NCBI RefSeq assembly: GCF_012927205.1
Contig: NZ_JABBGC010000004.1
Coordinates: 846,485 to 910,484 of the forward strand
DNA length: 64,000 bases
Reading direction: 5' to 3'
DNA from: Chitinophaga fulva
Lineage (GTDB): Bacteria; Bacteroidota; Bacteroidia; Chitinophagales; Chitinophagaceae
Made by a program: the position numbers and the translations under genes. Shown piece after piece: positions 8,025-17,237 of this stretch. Positions within the stretch are counted from its first letter, which is position 1. Every line of letters begins with the position of its first letter. A model generated the notes under the pieces. The model worked only from the letters and a program-made list of their open reading frames with translations, had not been told where the DNA came from and ran no database searches.

Positions 8025-9614
8025 CTAGTAGCCAGGATTTTGACCAAGGCTTTTGTTGATATCTCTTTCTTTCTGCGGAACAGGCCAGAGGTAATCTCTT
8101 TGCGGATTGAAGTTACGCTGTTCAGCCACCACATGGTTGCCGGTCAGTGTCACTTTACCGGTGTTGGCGTCTACGGTGCCCAGGCGGGTACCATATACGG
8201 TACCGGTCCTAACGGTGGGGCCTATCTGCCAACGCTGGATATCATACCAGCGAAGACCTTCCAGCGCCAGCTCCACGCGGCGCTCCCGGCGGATAAGTGT
8301 ACGCAGCGAAGCGATATTGTTGTAAACAGTGCGGTCTACCGCAGGCATACCGGCGCGGGTGCGGATATCGTCCAGTGCCTGATATACGCTGTTGTCCATC
8401 ACACCTGATTCTATTTGTGCTTCAGCGTAGGTGAGCAGTACTTCTGCATAACGGATCACGATGATATTCACACCGGTGTTCCACATATCAGGGAAGTCTG
8501 ACAGAAAAGGAACAAACTTCCTTACCAGGTAACCGGTGGGGGAGTTGTTGCCTTCGCTGTAATAATCACCGCTGCCTGAAGTAATAGGATCGTAGAATTT
8601 ACCGCTGTACTGTAATCCCGGATATACAACGTTAGCGGCTAAACGAGGATCTCTGTTGACATATGGATTGTCTTCACTGTAACCGGAAGTAGGATCATCA
8701 ATTGTTTTACCATTGGCCATTTCGAAGGCATCTACCAGTGACTGGGTAGGACTAAGTGAAGCCCATCCGCCATAACCGGAAGAAGGCAGGATACCCAGGT
8801 CGCCATTGCTGTTATCTTTTTCGTTGGCTTTGTATTGAACATCGAGGATGACCTCTTTGTTGTTTTCGAAATCCTGACGGAAAAGATCTGTGTAATTGGG
8901 ATAAAGGCCATAACCGAGTGCCATTACTTTTTTACAGTCTTCGATGGCGGCAGCGTAGTTTTTGTCAAACAACGCTACGCGTGCTCTCAGTGCCAAAGCG
9001 GCTCCTTTGGTGATACGTCCTAAGTCACTGCCGGAATACTTGTCTGGCAGTATCAGAGCAATGGCTGCCAGTTCATCGGTGATAAATTTGCGGACCTCTG
9101 CGCGAGGTGTTCTGCTGATGGTGTTAGCTTCCTGTACGCTCAGGTTTTTTACTGACAGCGGAACGTCGCCGTAGAGTTGTGTCAGGATGAAGTATCGGTA
9201 TGCGCGCAGGAAGCGGGCTTCTGCCTTGAAACGGTTTTTCAGGTTGTCGGCAATAGTGGCTTTATCCACGTTTTCGATGAACCAGTTACATCTCTGGATA
9301 GTGACATAATCCCACTGGTTGGCAACCTGAGGGTCGGTAGCGGTGGCTGTTCCGTTGCCTAGGTGCTGGTAGTTGTCCCATGGCCACTGACTGTAGCTGT
9401 TGTCGCTTATCGCGTCCATATAGAGGATGCTGGAGCTGGTTTCCCAGTTTTTGTAACATCCGCTGAGAGCGGCAACTGCGGCAGCTTCGGTAGTCCACAG
9501 CGATTCATTGCTATAGCCATCGGAAGGAGATTTGTCCAGAAAATCTTTCTGACAGGCGGTTTGTGTCAGCACACCTGCGAGCAGTATATAGAGAAGGTTT
9601 CTTTTCATGATCAT
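8025..9614 (-). CDS. RagB/SusD family nutrient-uptake lipoprotein
   Basis: A 529-residue SusD-type outer-membrane lipoprotein. The N-terminus has a short signal peptide ending in a lipobox with Cys21 (TQTAC), followed by the family opening KDFLDKSPSDGYSNESLW. TPR-like helices, the RRERRVELALEGLRWYDIQRW segment (near residue 445) and the closing PVPQKERDINKSLGQNPGY are classic SusD landmarks. The protein forms the surface lid of a SusCD transporter and binds the substrate. It starts 15 bases after the susC stop. Either of two ATGs (9614 or 9608) may be used; the second gives the more usual MKR start. The ligand cannot be inferred, as no glycosidase is next to it. Confidence 0.93.
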   Translation of the reverse strand: MIMKRNLLYILLAGVLTQTACQKDFLDKSPSDGYSNESLWTTEAAAVAALSGCYKNWETSSSILYMDAISDNSYSQWPWDNYQHLGNGTATATDPQVANQWDYVTIQRCNWFIENVDKATIADNLKNRFKAEARFLRAYRYFILTQLYGDVPLSVKNLSVQEANTISRTPRAEVRKFITDELAAIALILPDKYSGSDLGRITKGAALALRARVALFDKNYAAAIEDCKKVMALGYGLYPNYTDLFRQDFENNKEVILDVQYKANEKDNSNGDLGILPSSGYGGWASLSPTQSLVDAFEMANGKTIDDPTSGYSEDNPYVNRDPRLAANVVYPGLQYSGKFYDPITSGSGDYYSEGNNSPTGYLVRKFVPFLSDFPDMWNTGVNIIVIRYAEVLLTYAEAQIESGVMDNSVYQALDDIRTRAGMPAVDRTVYNNIASLRTLIRRERRVELALEGLRWYDIQRWQIGPTVRTGTVYGTRLGTVDANTGKVTLTGNHVVAEQRNFNPQRDYLWPVPQKERDINKSLGQNPGY

Positions 9615-9629
9615 GATTTTTCGTAACGG

Positions 9630-12600
9630 TTAAAAACTAACATTCACGCCAAAAGTGTGCACTTTCACCTGCGGGTAGTAATAAATACTGCTGCTGATGG
9701 AGGCTTCCGGATCTACCCATTTATAGAGATGGTCAAACGTGAGGATGTTCTGGCCGCTATAGTAGAAGCGCAGTTTGGTCAGGCCAATCCGTTTGATCAT
9801 TTTTTCCGGGAGAGAATAACCTACTTGCAGGTTTTTGAGGCGCAGGTAGGAACCATCTTTTACCCAAAAGGAAGAAGGGGTACCGCTGGGATCATTTTGT
9901 TTATAGTTAGACCAGGCCCGTGGCATGGGAGCATTCGGGTTGTCCGCTGTCCAGGTGTCGAGGAATGCGGAAGTAGGTTTGTTCGCATTACCGCCGATAG
10001 CACCGATCTTGCCCCCGTCATAATAATTTTTTACACCAGCAGCACCCTGTAGGAATATACCGAGATCAAAGTTTTTCCAGGAGGCGCTAAGGTTCAGGCC
10101 AAAGGTCACTTTCGGGAAATAGTTACCCAGGTATTGTCTGTCGTCTCCCGTGATCTTACCATCGCCGTTTATGTCGCGGTATTTGATGTCACCAGGTGCA
10201 GTAGTCGGTAACTGGGTGGGTGAATTTTTTACTTCTTCTTTTGACTGGAAGATTCCGTCTGCGATATAGCCATAAAGTGAGCTGACAGGATAGCCTACCT
10301 GTTGGAACGTATATCCGCTGGTGATAGGGCCGGAACCATGGAGGTCGGTAACTTCGTTATGAATAAATGCTGTGTTGAAAGCGGCGTTGTAGGTAAAGTC
10401 GCCTTTGGTATCGCCGTAGCTCAGCACAAATTCCCAACCCCGGTTCAATATTGCACCGGCATTTTGAGCGGGTGCTTTGAAGCCGTAAACTGCGCCTACC
10501 GGTATGGCGAGCAGGATGTTGTTGGTCACTTTATTGAAATAGTCGGCGGAGAAATTCAGCTTGCCGTTGAAGAAGCCTGCATCAATACCAACACCTGTTT
10601 CTGTGGTGCTTTCCCATTTGATATCGGGATTGGCGCCGTTAACCGGTGCCACGCCCGGCATTACGCCAGCTGCTGTTCCGCCCAGTACATAGTTCTGGTT
10701 ACCGGAAACGGTGAAAATATATGGGTAGTATGGATAGGTGGGATAAGCAACATCATCTATGCCTTTGATGTACTGATTACCCAGCATGCCCCAGGATGCT
10801 CTGAGTTTCAGGTTGGACACTACCGGTTTCAGTGCATCGAAGAATGCCTCCCTGTCAATGTTCCAGCCGGCGGAGAAGGAAGGGAAGGTTCCCCATCTGT
10901 TGTTCTTGGCAAAGCGGGAAGACCCGTCATATCGCAGGTTGGCTTCCAGCAGGTATTTACCATCGAAGTCGTAGTTGATTCTACCGAACCAGGAACGCAG
11001 GCCCAGCTGATAGCCATAGTTGAGTGCATATTGTCCTTCGGTAGCGCCAAGGTTAAGGTCTGTGAGCTCATTGTTAAGATATCCTTTACGGTAGCCTTCA
11101 TCGAAGGTGTATTTTGTTTGTTCCTGAGAGAAACCGCCCAGTATTTTGAAATTGTGTTTGCTGAAGGATTTGGTATATTCCAGCAAAGCCTGTTGTGTAA
11201 CGGTGTTGCTGAAATTACTCTGATCGGTAACAGAGCTGGGGCCCTGATAGAAGGTCTTATCCCCGTTGGCATTATAATACTGCTGATCAGCCCTGAACTT
11301 TTTAATGCTGCCGATCTTCATGATATACGCCAGGGAGGGCTTGAAGTGTAGGTTTTTTACGATTTCCCAGTCTACGCCTACATTACCTACGAGGTCATAG
11401 TAGGAATAGGTGTTCAGGCTGTTGCCTTCCAGCCAGGCCATGGGATTACCATCGCCGATAGCGCCATACTGGCCGTTGGCATACTTATACGGTATGCGCG
11501 GGTTGATCCTGTTGATCTGCCTTACCAACTGTTGAAAATCGCCGGTGTAAGGGTTGGACGGCTCTTTCTGACCGGTGGAAGTAAAACCGATATTGGCGTT
11601 TACTTTCACGTGGTTGGCCACTTCGGAAGTGATGTTAAGACGGGTGGTATATCTTTTGGCGTTGGTTTTCTTTACAATACCATTTTCGTCAAAGAGGCCG
11701 AGAGACAGTGCGTACTGTGTTTTCTCCGTTCCGCCGGTGAGTCCGAGATAATGATTTTGCTGGATGCCGCTGCCTTTATAGAAGAGGCCTTGCCAGTCAG
11801 TATTCGGATAGTTGTAAGGGTCGGAGCCGTCTTTGTATTTAGCGATTTGTGCTGCGGTGTATTTAGCTGAACCACCTTCATTGATGGAGGCTTGATTTTC
11901 CAGTTCAGCTACCTGCCAGGAGGGCAGGAAGTCTGCCAGGCCAGTGGCTTTCTGTTTCCCTACATAAGCGTTATAAGTAAGCTGCGGAGCCCCTTTTTTG
12001 CCTTGTTTGGTAGTGATGAGGATTACACCGTTGGCTGCACGGGAACCATAGATAGCTGCAGAGGCAGCGTCTTTCAGCACTGACATGGAGGCAACATCGT
12101 CCGGGTTGATATTGTTCAGGTTGGCCACGTTGGTCACCACTCCGTCGATTACAATCACAGGGTCGCTGGTGTTGAGCGTACCGATACCGCGGATACGGAT
12201 TTTAGCGCCATCAGCACCTGGCTGACCGCTGTTGGCAGCCATTACTGTTACGCCGGGCATAGTACCCTGTAAAGCGTTGCTGACGCTGGTAACGGGCCTG
12301 TTGGCGAGTTCCTTGCTGCCGATGCTGGACACGGCGCCGGTGAGGTTGGCTTTTTTCTGGACGCCGTAACCTACTACTACCAGCTGTTTCAGGGAGGCTA
12401 CGTCGGACTGCAGGATGATATTGAGATGTGTTTTCCCTTTTAGGCTGATTTCCTGTGCGGTGTAGCCGATGCTGGTGATAGTCACCACTGCATTTTCATC
12501 TACGCCGGCGATCTGGAACTCCCCGTTAGGGTTGGTGATAGCGCCTTTGGTGGTGCCTTTCACCATTACGGAAGCACCGGGGATGGCTGTACCGGTTTCG

Positions 12601-13049
12601 TCTACCACTTTGCCGGAGATGGTTACCGGCGGCGGGGTATTACTCACTTCTGCTTTTATGTTTTTTTCCGTTTTTTCATTACGGGTGATGAATACCGTAT
12701 TTCCCTGTACCTCGTAGCTGAGGGACTGGTGTTGGAGCACCATGTCCATAGCAGCTTGCAGGGAAGCGTTTTTCAGTTCCACAGTTACCGGTGACGTGTT
12801 TTTCAGGTCTTCCCGGTCGTAGAAGAACGCATAGCCGGTCTGCTGGCGGATGACGTTCAGCACTTTCTGGAGGCTGGCTGCACGGGCAGACCAGGTGACG
12901 GTTTGGGCGCTGGTGGCAGCGCTCACCTGTAAAATAGCCGTCAGGAGCAGAAGAGAAGTTAGCTTCATAACTAACAAAAGTTTGTTGAACAGCCCGGCCT
13001 TTTTTGGATGACAACCGGGTCCGGAATTACAAATAGCCTTTACTTGCAT
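9630..13049 (-). CDS. SusC/RagA family TonB-linked outer membrane protein with STN domain
   Basis: A 1139-residue TonB-dependent transporter. Order of domains: signal sequence (hydrophobic segment about 29-46), an STN (secretin/TonB N-terminal) domain at about 55-115, a CarboxypepD_reg-like domain at about 145-215 (ISGKVVDETG), a plug at about 225-345 with VVVGYGVQKK and ITTKQGKKG, then the beta-barrel ending in aromatic VSF. The STN domain allows it to signal to the FecR anti-sigma factor encoded just upstream, so binding of substrate should switch on its own transcription. A shorter start at the methionine of MKLTS (residue 28) is possible. It pairs with the SusD downstream. Confidence 0.94.
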   Translation of the reverse strand: MQVKAICNSGPGCHPKKAGLFNKLLLVMKLTSLLLLTAILQVSAATSAQTVTWSARAASLQKVLNVIRQQTGYAFFYDREDLKNTSPVTVELKNASLQAAMDMVLQHQSLSYEVQGNTVFITRNEKTEKNIKAEVSNTPPPVTISGKVVDETGTAIPGASVMVKGTTKGAITNPNGEFQIAGVDENAVVTITSIGYTAQEISLKGKTHLNIILQSDVASLKQLVVVGYGVQKKANLTGAVSSIGSKELANRPVTSVSNALQGTMPGVTVMAANSGQPGADGAKIRIRGIGTLNTSDPVIVIDGVVTNVANLNNINPDDVASMSVLKDAASAAIYGSRAANGVILITTKQGKKGAPQLTYNAYVGKQKATGLADFLPSWQVAELENQASINEGGSAKYTAAQIAKYKDGSDPYNYPNTDWQGLFYKGSGIQQNHYLGLTGGTEKTQYALSLGLFDENGIVKKTNAKRYTTRLNITSEVANHVKVNANIGFTSTGQKEPSNPYTGDFQQLVRQINRINPRIPYKYANGQYGAIGDGNPMAWLEGNSLNTYSYYDLVGNVGVDWEIVKNLHFKPSLAYIMKIGSIKKFRADQQYYNANGDKTFYQGPSSVTDQSNFSNTVTQQALLEYTKSFSKHNFKILGGFSQEQTKYTFDEGYRKGYLNNELTDLNLGATEGQYALNYGYQLGLRSWFGRINYDFDGKYLLEANLRYDGSSRFAKNNRWGTFPSFSAGWNIDREAFFDALKPVVSNLKLRASWGMLGNQYIKGIDDVAYPTYPYYPYIFTVSGNQNYVLGGTAAGVMPGVAPVNGANPDIKWESTTETGVGIDAGFFNGKLNFSADYFNKVTNNILLAIPVGAVYGFKAPAQNAGAILNRGWEFVLSYGDTKGDFTYNAAFNTAFIHNEVTDLHGSGPITSGYTFQQVGYPVSSLYGYIADGIFQSKEEVKNSPTQLPTTAPGDIKYRDINGDGKITGDDRQYLGNYFPKVTFGLNLSASWKNFDLGIFLQGAAGVKNYYDGGKIGAIGGNANKPTSAFLDTWTADNPNAPMPRAWSNYKQNDPSGTPSSFWVKDGSYLRLKNLQVGYSLPEKMIKRIGLTKLRFYYSGQNILTFDHLYKWVDPEASISSSIYYYPQVKVHTFGVNVSF

Positions 13050-13116
13050 ACTTTTGCAATGTTTGGTTGAATTAATAAAGAATGTTTACCGACTTGTTTG
13101 TTGGTTTAACTGAACT

Positions 13117-13155
13117 AAGGCCGGGGTTCTGACGCCAATCTTTACCCCCGGCTTA
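13117..13155 (-). terminator. Hairpin between fecR and susC
   Basis: AAGGCCGGGGT (from 13117) pairs with ACCCCCGGCTT (to 13154) with one bulged C and a loop of about 16 bases. It may end the sigma-fecR transcript or attenuate read-through into susC. No long U-run follows it. Confidence 0.45.
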
Positions 13156-13240
13156 TTTCATTTAAGTACATGGGAATACCTCTATGTTAGCCTGAATTGA
13201 TCATTGTTCCTGTTTTGTTTTTCATCGTTCTTTATAAAGG

Positions 13241-14398
13241 TTATGGCTGGATAACAATCCGGTGGCCATCTTCTATTCTATATTTTATTCTTGTTTTTGA
13301 CAGTCCTTTCAGTACCTGTGAGAGGGTGAGGCTGCGGCCTATCTCCCCGTTAAATACGCGATCGGGTATTTTGCCTTCGTAGCTGACCTCCAGGTTGTAC
13401 CAGCGGGACAGTTCCCGCATCACCGTGGGCAGGTCAGCGTTGGTGAAGGAGAAGTACCCTTCTTTCCATGCCGTGATGGCAGACAGGTCTACCTGGTCAG
13501 CCACCTGTACATCGGTATGCCCTACCCTTGCCTGTTGCCCCGGTTTCAGCACCAATTGGCGGTTGTGGGCAGACACCCGGATGGCGCCTTCCACGAGGGT
13601 GGTATTGATAGTGGCTTCGTCTGTATATGCATTGATATTAAAATGAGTGCCCAATACTTCCACGGTGGTGTTGTTAGCCGCTACGCGGAAGGGCATGGCA
13701 GCGTTTTTCGCCACGTCAAAAAAGGCTTCGCCTGTTACGCTCACTTTCCTTTCCTGGCCGGTGAAGGCGGTGGGGTAGGTGATGGACGAACCGGCGTTGA
13801 GCCATACTTTGGAGCCATCGGGGAGGATGAGGCTGTATTGCCCGCCGAGTGGTGTGCTCATGGTATTGTACAGTATTTTCCCCTGACTGGTGCCGGAAGC
13901 ATCATATACCAATTGGCCATTGGCCAGTTTGGTGACTTTGCTGCTGCCTTGTTGTGCCAGTACGCCATTGGTGGCGCTGTCGAGTGTTATTTGTGAGCCG
14001 TCGCTGAGGGTGAGTACCGCTTTGTTGCCGCCGGGGGCCACGTCAGGTGTGGCTTGTGCATGTACCGGCGCCGGTGTTTTAGCGGGTTGCAGCCACCACC
14101 AGGTGCCGCCGGCCAGTAGTAACAAGCTGGCAGCGGCCACCCATCTCCAGCGGAGGAGCTTTATGCGGGCGGTATGCTGTGACTTGTCGGCGGCGAGGAT
14201 ATCGGTAACGAGCTGTTGCCATTCCGCAGGGTCGTTGCTGTCCGGGGCCGTGGGCCCGTGGAAGGCTTCTATCTGCGCATTGACCATACCCGTTTCATCT
14301 GCCTGGATGATCTCCAGCAGTTCCGTGTATTCCTCTTGCGTGGCGAGGCGTTGGCGGGCCTGTGATAATAAATATATCAGTCTTTCAGTATCTGGCAA
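13241..14398 (-). CDS. FecR family anti-sigma factor
   Basis: A 385-residue FecR-type protein. A cytoplasmic N-terminal anti-sigma part (about 1-80) is followed by one membrane segment (about 84-102, WRWVAAASLLLLAGGTWWW), a periplasmic FecR domain (about 170-285, with QYSLILPDGSKVWLNAGS and RKVSVTGEAFFDV) and a C-terminal DUF4974 domain (about 310-385). It should hold the ECF sigma factor inactive until the STN domain of the cognate SusC reports substrate binding. The gene lies between its sigma factor and the transporter, the usual order for such units in Bacteroidota. Confidence 0.93.
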   Translation of the reverse strand: MPDTERLIYLLSQARQRLATQEEYTELLEIIQADETGMVNAQIEAFHGPTAPDSNDPAEWQQLVTDILAADKSQHTARIKLLRWRWVAAASLLLLAGGTWWWLQPAKTPAPVHAQATPDVAPGGNKAVLTLSDGSQITLDSATNGVLAQQGSSKVTKLANGQLVYDASGTSQGKILYNTMSTPLGGQYSLILPDGSKVWLNAGSSITYPTAFTGQERKVSVTGEAFFDVAKNAAMPFRVAANNTTVEVLGTHFNINAYTDEATINTTLVEGAIRVSAHNRQLVLKPGQQARVGHTDVQVADQVDLSAITAWKEGYFSFTNADLPTVMRELSRWYNLEVSYEGKIPDRVFNGEIGRSLTLSQVLKGLSKTRIKYRIEDGHRIVIQP

Positions 14399-14490
14399 TG
14401 ACGTGGTTTTAGTATCGCGTGAACGTTGGATTTTGGTGTGGGACGACCCGGTTGCAAGGGGCTCCCTGCATATACGTACCGTGAGCTATG

Positions 14491-14505
14491 CGATAGTACC
14501 TATCG
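14491..14505. promoter_or_regulatory. Inverted repeat CGATAG-TAC-CTATCG
   Basis: A perfect 6-bp inverted repeat with a 3-base centre lies between the sigma-factor stop and the fecR start. It could be an operator or a small processing hairpin. Nothing else in the window repeats it. Confidence 0.25.
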
Positions 14506-14519
14506 ATCTGAAAAAAAAT

Positions 14520-15119
14520 TTAAAAAAAGTAGGAGAGGCTGTAAGAAAGCAGCATCAAAGGGATACTAATACCATGTCTGAGCAGGTATTCCCGGATGGT
14601 GCGGAGGGAGCGTACCAGTGAATTTTTGACAGTTTGAACCGAGATGTCCAGCTGTCCTGCTATATCGGCGATTTTCAGGCCGCTTTCCCGGCTGAGGAGG
14701 TATATTTTCATGGCCTGCGGCGGCAGCTGTGCGATGGCTTCCCGTATTAGCCGGGATGTTTCGGAGAGGGACAGGTTTTCCTCCGTGATGTTGGTGTATT
14801 CGTCTTCGCTCCAGGACAACTGGTGACGGGCTTTTTCCCGGACGCCCTGTTTTTGCAGCCAGCTGTAGGAGCGGTGGTAAGTCATTTTAAAGATCCAGTT
14901 ACGGGGGCTGCTGACAGCGGAGAGTTTATCGCGTCCCATCCAGAGGCCGAGGAATATTTCCTGGATGATATCTTTTACCGGCGCTTCTTCCTGGATGATC
15001 TGCAGGATGACAGGCCTGATGCGGGGCACATAGAGATGAAACAGAGCTTCAAACGCTGTCTCGTCCCCTTCCGCGATCCGGTCAAATAATATCGTCTCCT
15101 GTGCTACGTCGTTCTGCAT
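14520..15119 (-). CDS. ECF RNA polymerase sigma-70 factor
   Basis: A 199-residue ECF sigma factor. Region 2 spans about 20-90 (LFHLYVPRI, then DIIQEIFLGLWMGRDKL), and region 4 spans about 125-180 with a helix-turn-helix (LKIADIAGQLDISVQTVKNSLVRSLR). It matches the sigma factors of SusCD loci in Bacteroidota, which drive the adjacent susCD genes after release by FecR. The C-terminus (PLMLLSYSLSYFF) is hydrophobic, common in this group. It is the first gene of the locus. Confidence 0.94.
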   Translation of the reverse strand: MQNDVAQETILFDRIAEGDETAFEALFHLYVPRIRPVILQIIQEEAPVKDIIQEIFLGLWMGRDKLSAVSSPRNWIFKMTYHRSYSWLQKQGVREKARHQLSWSEDEYTNITEENLSLSETSRLIREAIAQLPPQAMKIYLLSRESGLKIADIAGQLDISVQTVKNSLVRSLRTIREYLLRHGISIPLMLLSYSLSYFF

Positions 15120-15224
15120 CCTGCGTCAGATACTAATCAATCAATTATTGGCCCCGGTGAGGTCATTAACAAAAAATGATGATGGGTACAACAGTGTAAT
15201 GAAAGAAAATGCAACCGGGGTTGT

Positions 15225-15232
15225 CAAAGATA
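15225..15232 (-). promoter_or_regulatory. -7 promoter box of the ECF sigma gene (TATCTTTG)
   Basis: The minus strand reads TATCTTTG, a full match to TAnnTTTG, about 100 bases upstream of the sigma-factor ATG. A clear -33 TTG is not visible at normal spacing. Confidence 0.5.
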
Positions 15233-15322
15233 ACATGATAAATCGGTAAAAACACCAGAACGTTTTAGCTGAGGGGATGTGGGAGACCAGGGGCCTGTGC
15301 TTTGATTATTGCAGGCTGAGGC

Positions 15323-15439
15323 TTAAGTATGGTAACGTAGGTAATAATTATTGATTTTCAGGGAAGTAGCCATTGCTGCGGGATATTTATGGACCAGGTT
15401 GTTTTCCAGCGCTTCCGCCATTGCTGTCTGGAGATACAT
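15323..15439 (-). CDS. Possible small ORF of 38 codons
   Basis: An ATG at 15437-15439 opens 38 codons ending with TAA at 15323-15325. The product (beginning MYLQTAMAEALENN, ending NNYYLRYHT) has normal amino-acid and codon composition, unlike random intergenic sequence, and could be a real small protein or the decayed 3' end of a lost gene. It has no recognisable domain, and the REP-like palindrome lies just upstream. I do not recognise it. Confidence 0.25.
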   Translation of the reverse strand: MYLQTAMAEALENNLVHKYPAAMATSLKINNYYLRYHT

Positions 15440-15443
15440 TGTA

Positions 15444-15465
15444 CCCCAGGACTGAAGCCCTGGGG
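15444..15465. repeat. REP-like GC palindrome 1
   Basis: CCCCAGG at 15444-15450 pairs with CCTGGGG at 15459-15465, and the centre also pairs apart from one mismatch. It lies 10 bases after the SUKH gene stop. It is the most diverged of four related palindromes (others at 17688, 41654 and 59143) and shares the core GGGCTTCAG on the minus strand with the copy at 59143. Confidence 0.6.
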
Positions 15466-15475
15466 GTTCCTGGGA

Positions 15476-16030
15476 CTATAGTTTGCCGGCATTCCGGGTT
15501 TCGAAATCCTGTATTTCCTGTTGCAGGCGGCGTTTCTGAAGGAGGTACGTTTTAAGGTCCATCTGTGATTTTTCAGCTTCCAGCGCGGAAAGGGCCTGGT
15601 GCAGCTTAATCCATTCGTTGCGCAGCAGGTTTTTCTCTGAGTGGCGGGCGGCTATAAAAGCCGGGGCTTCCCGTAACACTTCGAGGGAGTAGCCTTGTTG
15701 CGCCCATTGAAGGAAATCGTCGCTGAGAACGTCCATGCATTCGGGGTCGAGGGCGCCGTATCCGGTAATGTATACTGTCAGCGTGGGCTGGGTGGTATGG
15801 AGGAAGATACCGCGGCCCCCGCTATCGTCCGCGATGCTGAGATAGCCGGGAAGGTAACGTTGTACCTGGTAGTCCTCGTTTCTGGTCACGAGGTCGTCGG
15901 TGCCGTAGAGGTTCACCAGGTCGGTGACGAGGCGGCTTTCCTGCAGTTGTTCTGTTTCGAGGAAGCGGGCATAAGCACCCGGCAGGGTGATGCCGAGTGC
16001 TGTTGTTATCCGGGAAAGTATCTTATCCAT
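15476..16030 (-). CDS. SMI1/KNR4 (SUKH) domain protein
   Basis: A 184-residue protein whose first 110 residues fit the SUKH fold: LPGAYARFLETEQ, then NLYGTDDLVTRNEDYQV, LPGYLSIADDSGGRGIFL, and a conserved acidic end (DDFLQWAQQG). The remaining 70 residues form a charged helix. SUKH proteins often serve as immunity proteins against nuclease toxins but also occur as free-standing housekeeping proteins. I placed the start at the ATG 16028-16030 because the upstream codons read through the TPR gene in another frame. It overlaps the TPR gene by 8 bases, so the two are coupled. No toxin gene is adjacent. Confidence 0.75.
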   Translation of the reverse strand: MDKILSRITTALGITLPGAYARFLETEQLQESRLVTDLVNLYGTDDLVTRNEDYQVQRYLPGYLSIADDSGGRGIFLHTTQPTLTVYITGYGALDPECMDVLSDDFLQWAQQGYSLEVLREAPAFIAARHSEKNLLRNEWIKLHQALSALEAEKSQMDLKTYLLQKRRLQQEIQDFETRNAGKL

Positions 16031-17237
16031 TGCTTTTGAGATGGGCCAGCCATTGTTGGGCAAATTCATTGTCCGGCTCGAGGGCCAGCACTTTTTCAAA
16101 GGAATCAATGGCCAGTGGCACATCTTCCATTTGATAGAAAAGGATGGCACGGTTGAGATGTACATAACTGTTGTCCGGAGCGATGGCCAGCGCTTTGTTG
16201 TAGCTGGCGAGGGCTTCTTCGTAGTTTTCGGCCAACATGTACAGCGAGCCCATGTTTACGAGCAGACCGGGTTCGTTGGGGGCCAGCTCAACGCCTTTTA
16301 TGGCGTATTGCAGCCCTTGTAACAGGCGCGCTTCAATACTTTTCTGCGTGGCTTCGTCATAGCCATTGTCTTCCATGGAGGAGATGCTTTGATGGATACC
16401 TTCCAGCAGGTTTCTCACTTCGTTGTCATACCAGCTGGCGGTCTTCTCCACCTCCTGTGTAAAGGGAACAGCTTCGAGGTCTATGTCTTTATCCAGTTCT
16501 GCGGCTGTTTTCATTTTCCCTTTGGCGGGAGCGTACCACCATTCGCAGAATTTGCCGAGTTCACCGCCTTGGGGCAGTTCATCAACCGGTGGCAGTCCTT
16601 CTTCATAGATGGCGTCGTTGGCTACCACATGGTCCAGTATTTCTTTCAGGGCTTCCTGGTCGATGGGTTCATTTTCCTGTTCGGCAGCCATTACCATATA
16701 GGGCAGCAGCTGGTACCAGCTGGCGAGCACGTCGCGGTATTGCTGCTGTGCAGCGTTGGCCGCAACGATGCGGGCCATGGTGAAAACATCGAACAGTTGC
16801 GGTGGCACTGCGTCGGCGCCTTGCAGGGTGCCGTTGGCCACAAATGCTTCCCACAGGGTGGAACCGGCATCGCAGTACAGGATATAACGCTGCTGTTGCT
16901 GGTCGAAGTGGGCGTATCCGGCCACGGGATTGGTTTCAGCGTCCCATTCTTTCTCCGGTTCGGTGTAAATGAAACTGAATTTTTGGGCGGCGGCGAGACC
17001 ATCCAGCAATGCCTGATGTTGCGCATAGGCGGGATGATCGGTTATCGGGAACGTATACACGAAACGGTGCTGTATCAGGATGTCCATCACCCGGAAATGG
17101 GTAAAGCCGGTATCAAACTGCGATTGCAGTTCATACAGACTGTAAAAGAGGCTTCTGCGGTCCAGTGAATCATCCTGGCTTTCATGCAGGCAGTAAACGG
17201 ACATTTCCACCAGGGATTCTATTTCATGCATCGACAT
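16023..17237 (-). CDS. TPR-repeat protein of unknown function
   Basis: A 404-residue soluble protein. The C-terminal 120 residues carry about three tetratricopeptide repeats (PGLLVNMGSLYMLAENYEEAL, then NSYVHLNRAILFYQMEDVPLAI, then a third). The N-terminal 280 residues are rich in acidic and aromatic residues and match nothing I recognise. No signal peptide or membrane segment is visible. It shares an operon with the SUKH-domain protein, overlapping it by 8 bases, and probably acts with it as a scaffold in the cytoplasm; that is inference. Confidence 0.7.
   Translation of the reverse strand: MSMHEIESLVEMSVYCLHESQDDSLDRRSLFYSLYELQSQFDTGFTHFRVMDILIQHRFVYTFPITDHPAYAQHQALLDGLAAAQKFSFIYTEPEKEWDAETNPVAGYAHFDQQQQRYILYCDAGSTLWEAFVANGTLQGADAVPPQLFDVFTMARIVAANAAQQQYRDVLASWYQLLPYMVMAAEQENEPIDQEALKEILDHVVANDAIYEEGLPPVDELPQGGELGKFCEWWYAPAKGKMKTAAELDKDIDLEAVPFTQEVEKTASWYDNEVRNLLEGIHQSISSMEDNGYDEATQKSIEARLLQGLQYAIKGVELAPNEPGLLVNMGSLYMLAENYEEALASYNKALAIAPDNSYVHLNRAILFYQMEDVPLAIDSFEKVLALEPDNEFAQQWLAHLKSNG

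Larger units (their letters stand above)
15120..15475. other. Intergenic region of 356 bases
   Basis: This gap between the sigma factor and the SUKH gene holds a minus-strand promoter box at 15225-15232, a possible 38-codon ORF at 15323-15439 and a REP-like palindrome at 15444-15465. No RNA gene was recognised. Confidence 0.6.

Noticed and set aside
8025..15119. Polysaccharide utilisation locus
   Set aside because: SusC and SusD are present but no glycoside hydrolase, lyase or sulfatase is next to them, so the term is not supported.
15476..16165. SUKH gene start at 16165
   Set aside because: The first 45 codons read the TPR gene in another frame; the ATG at 16028-16030 starts the SUKH fold.
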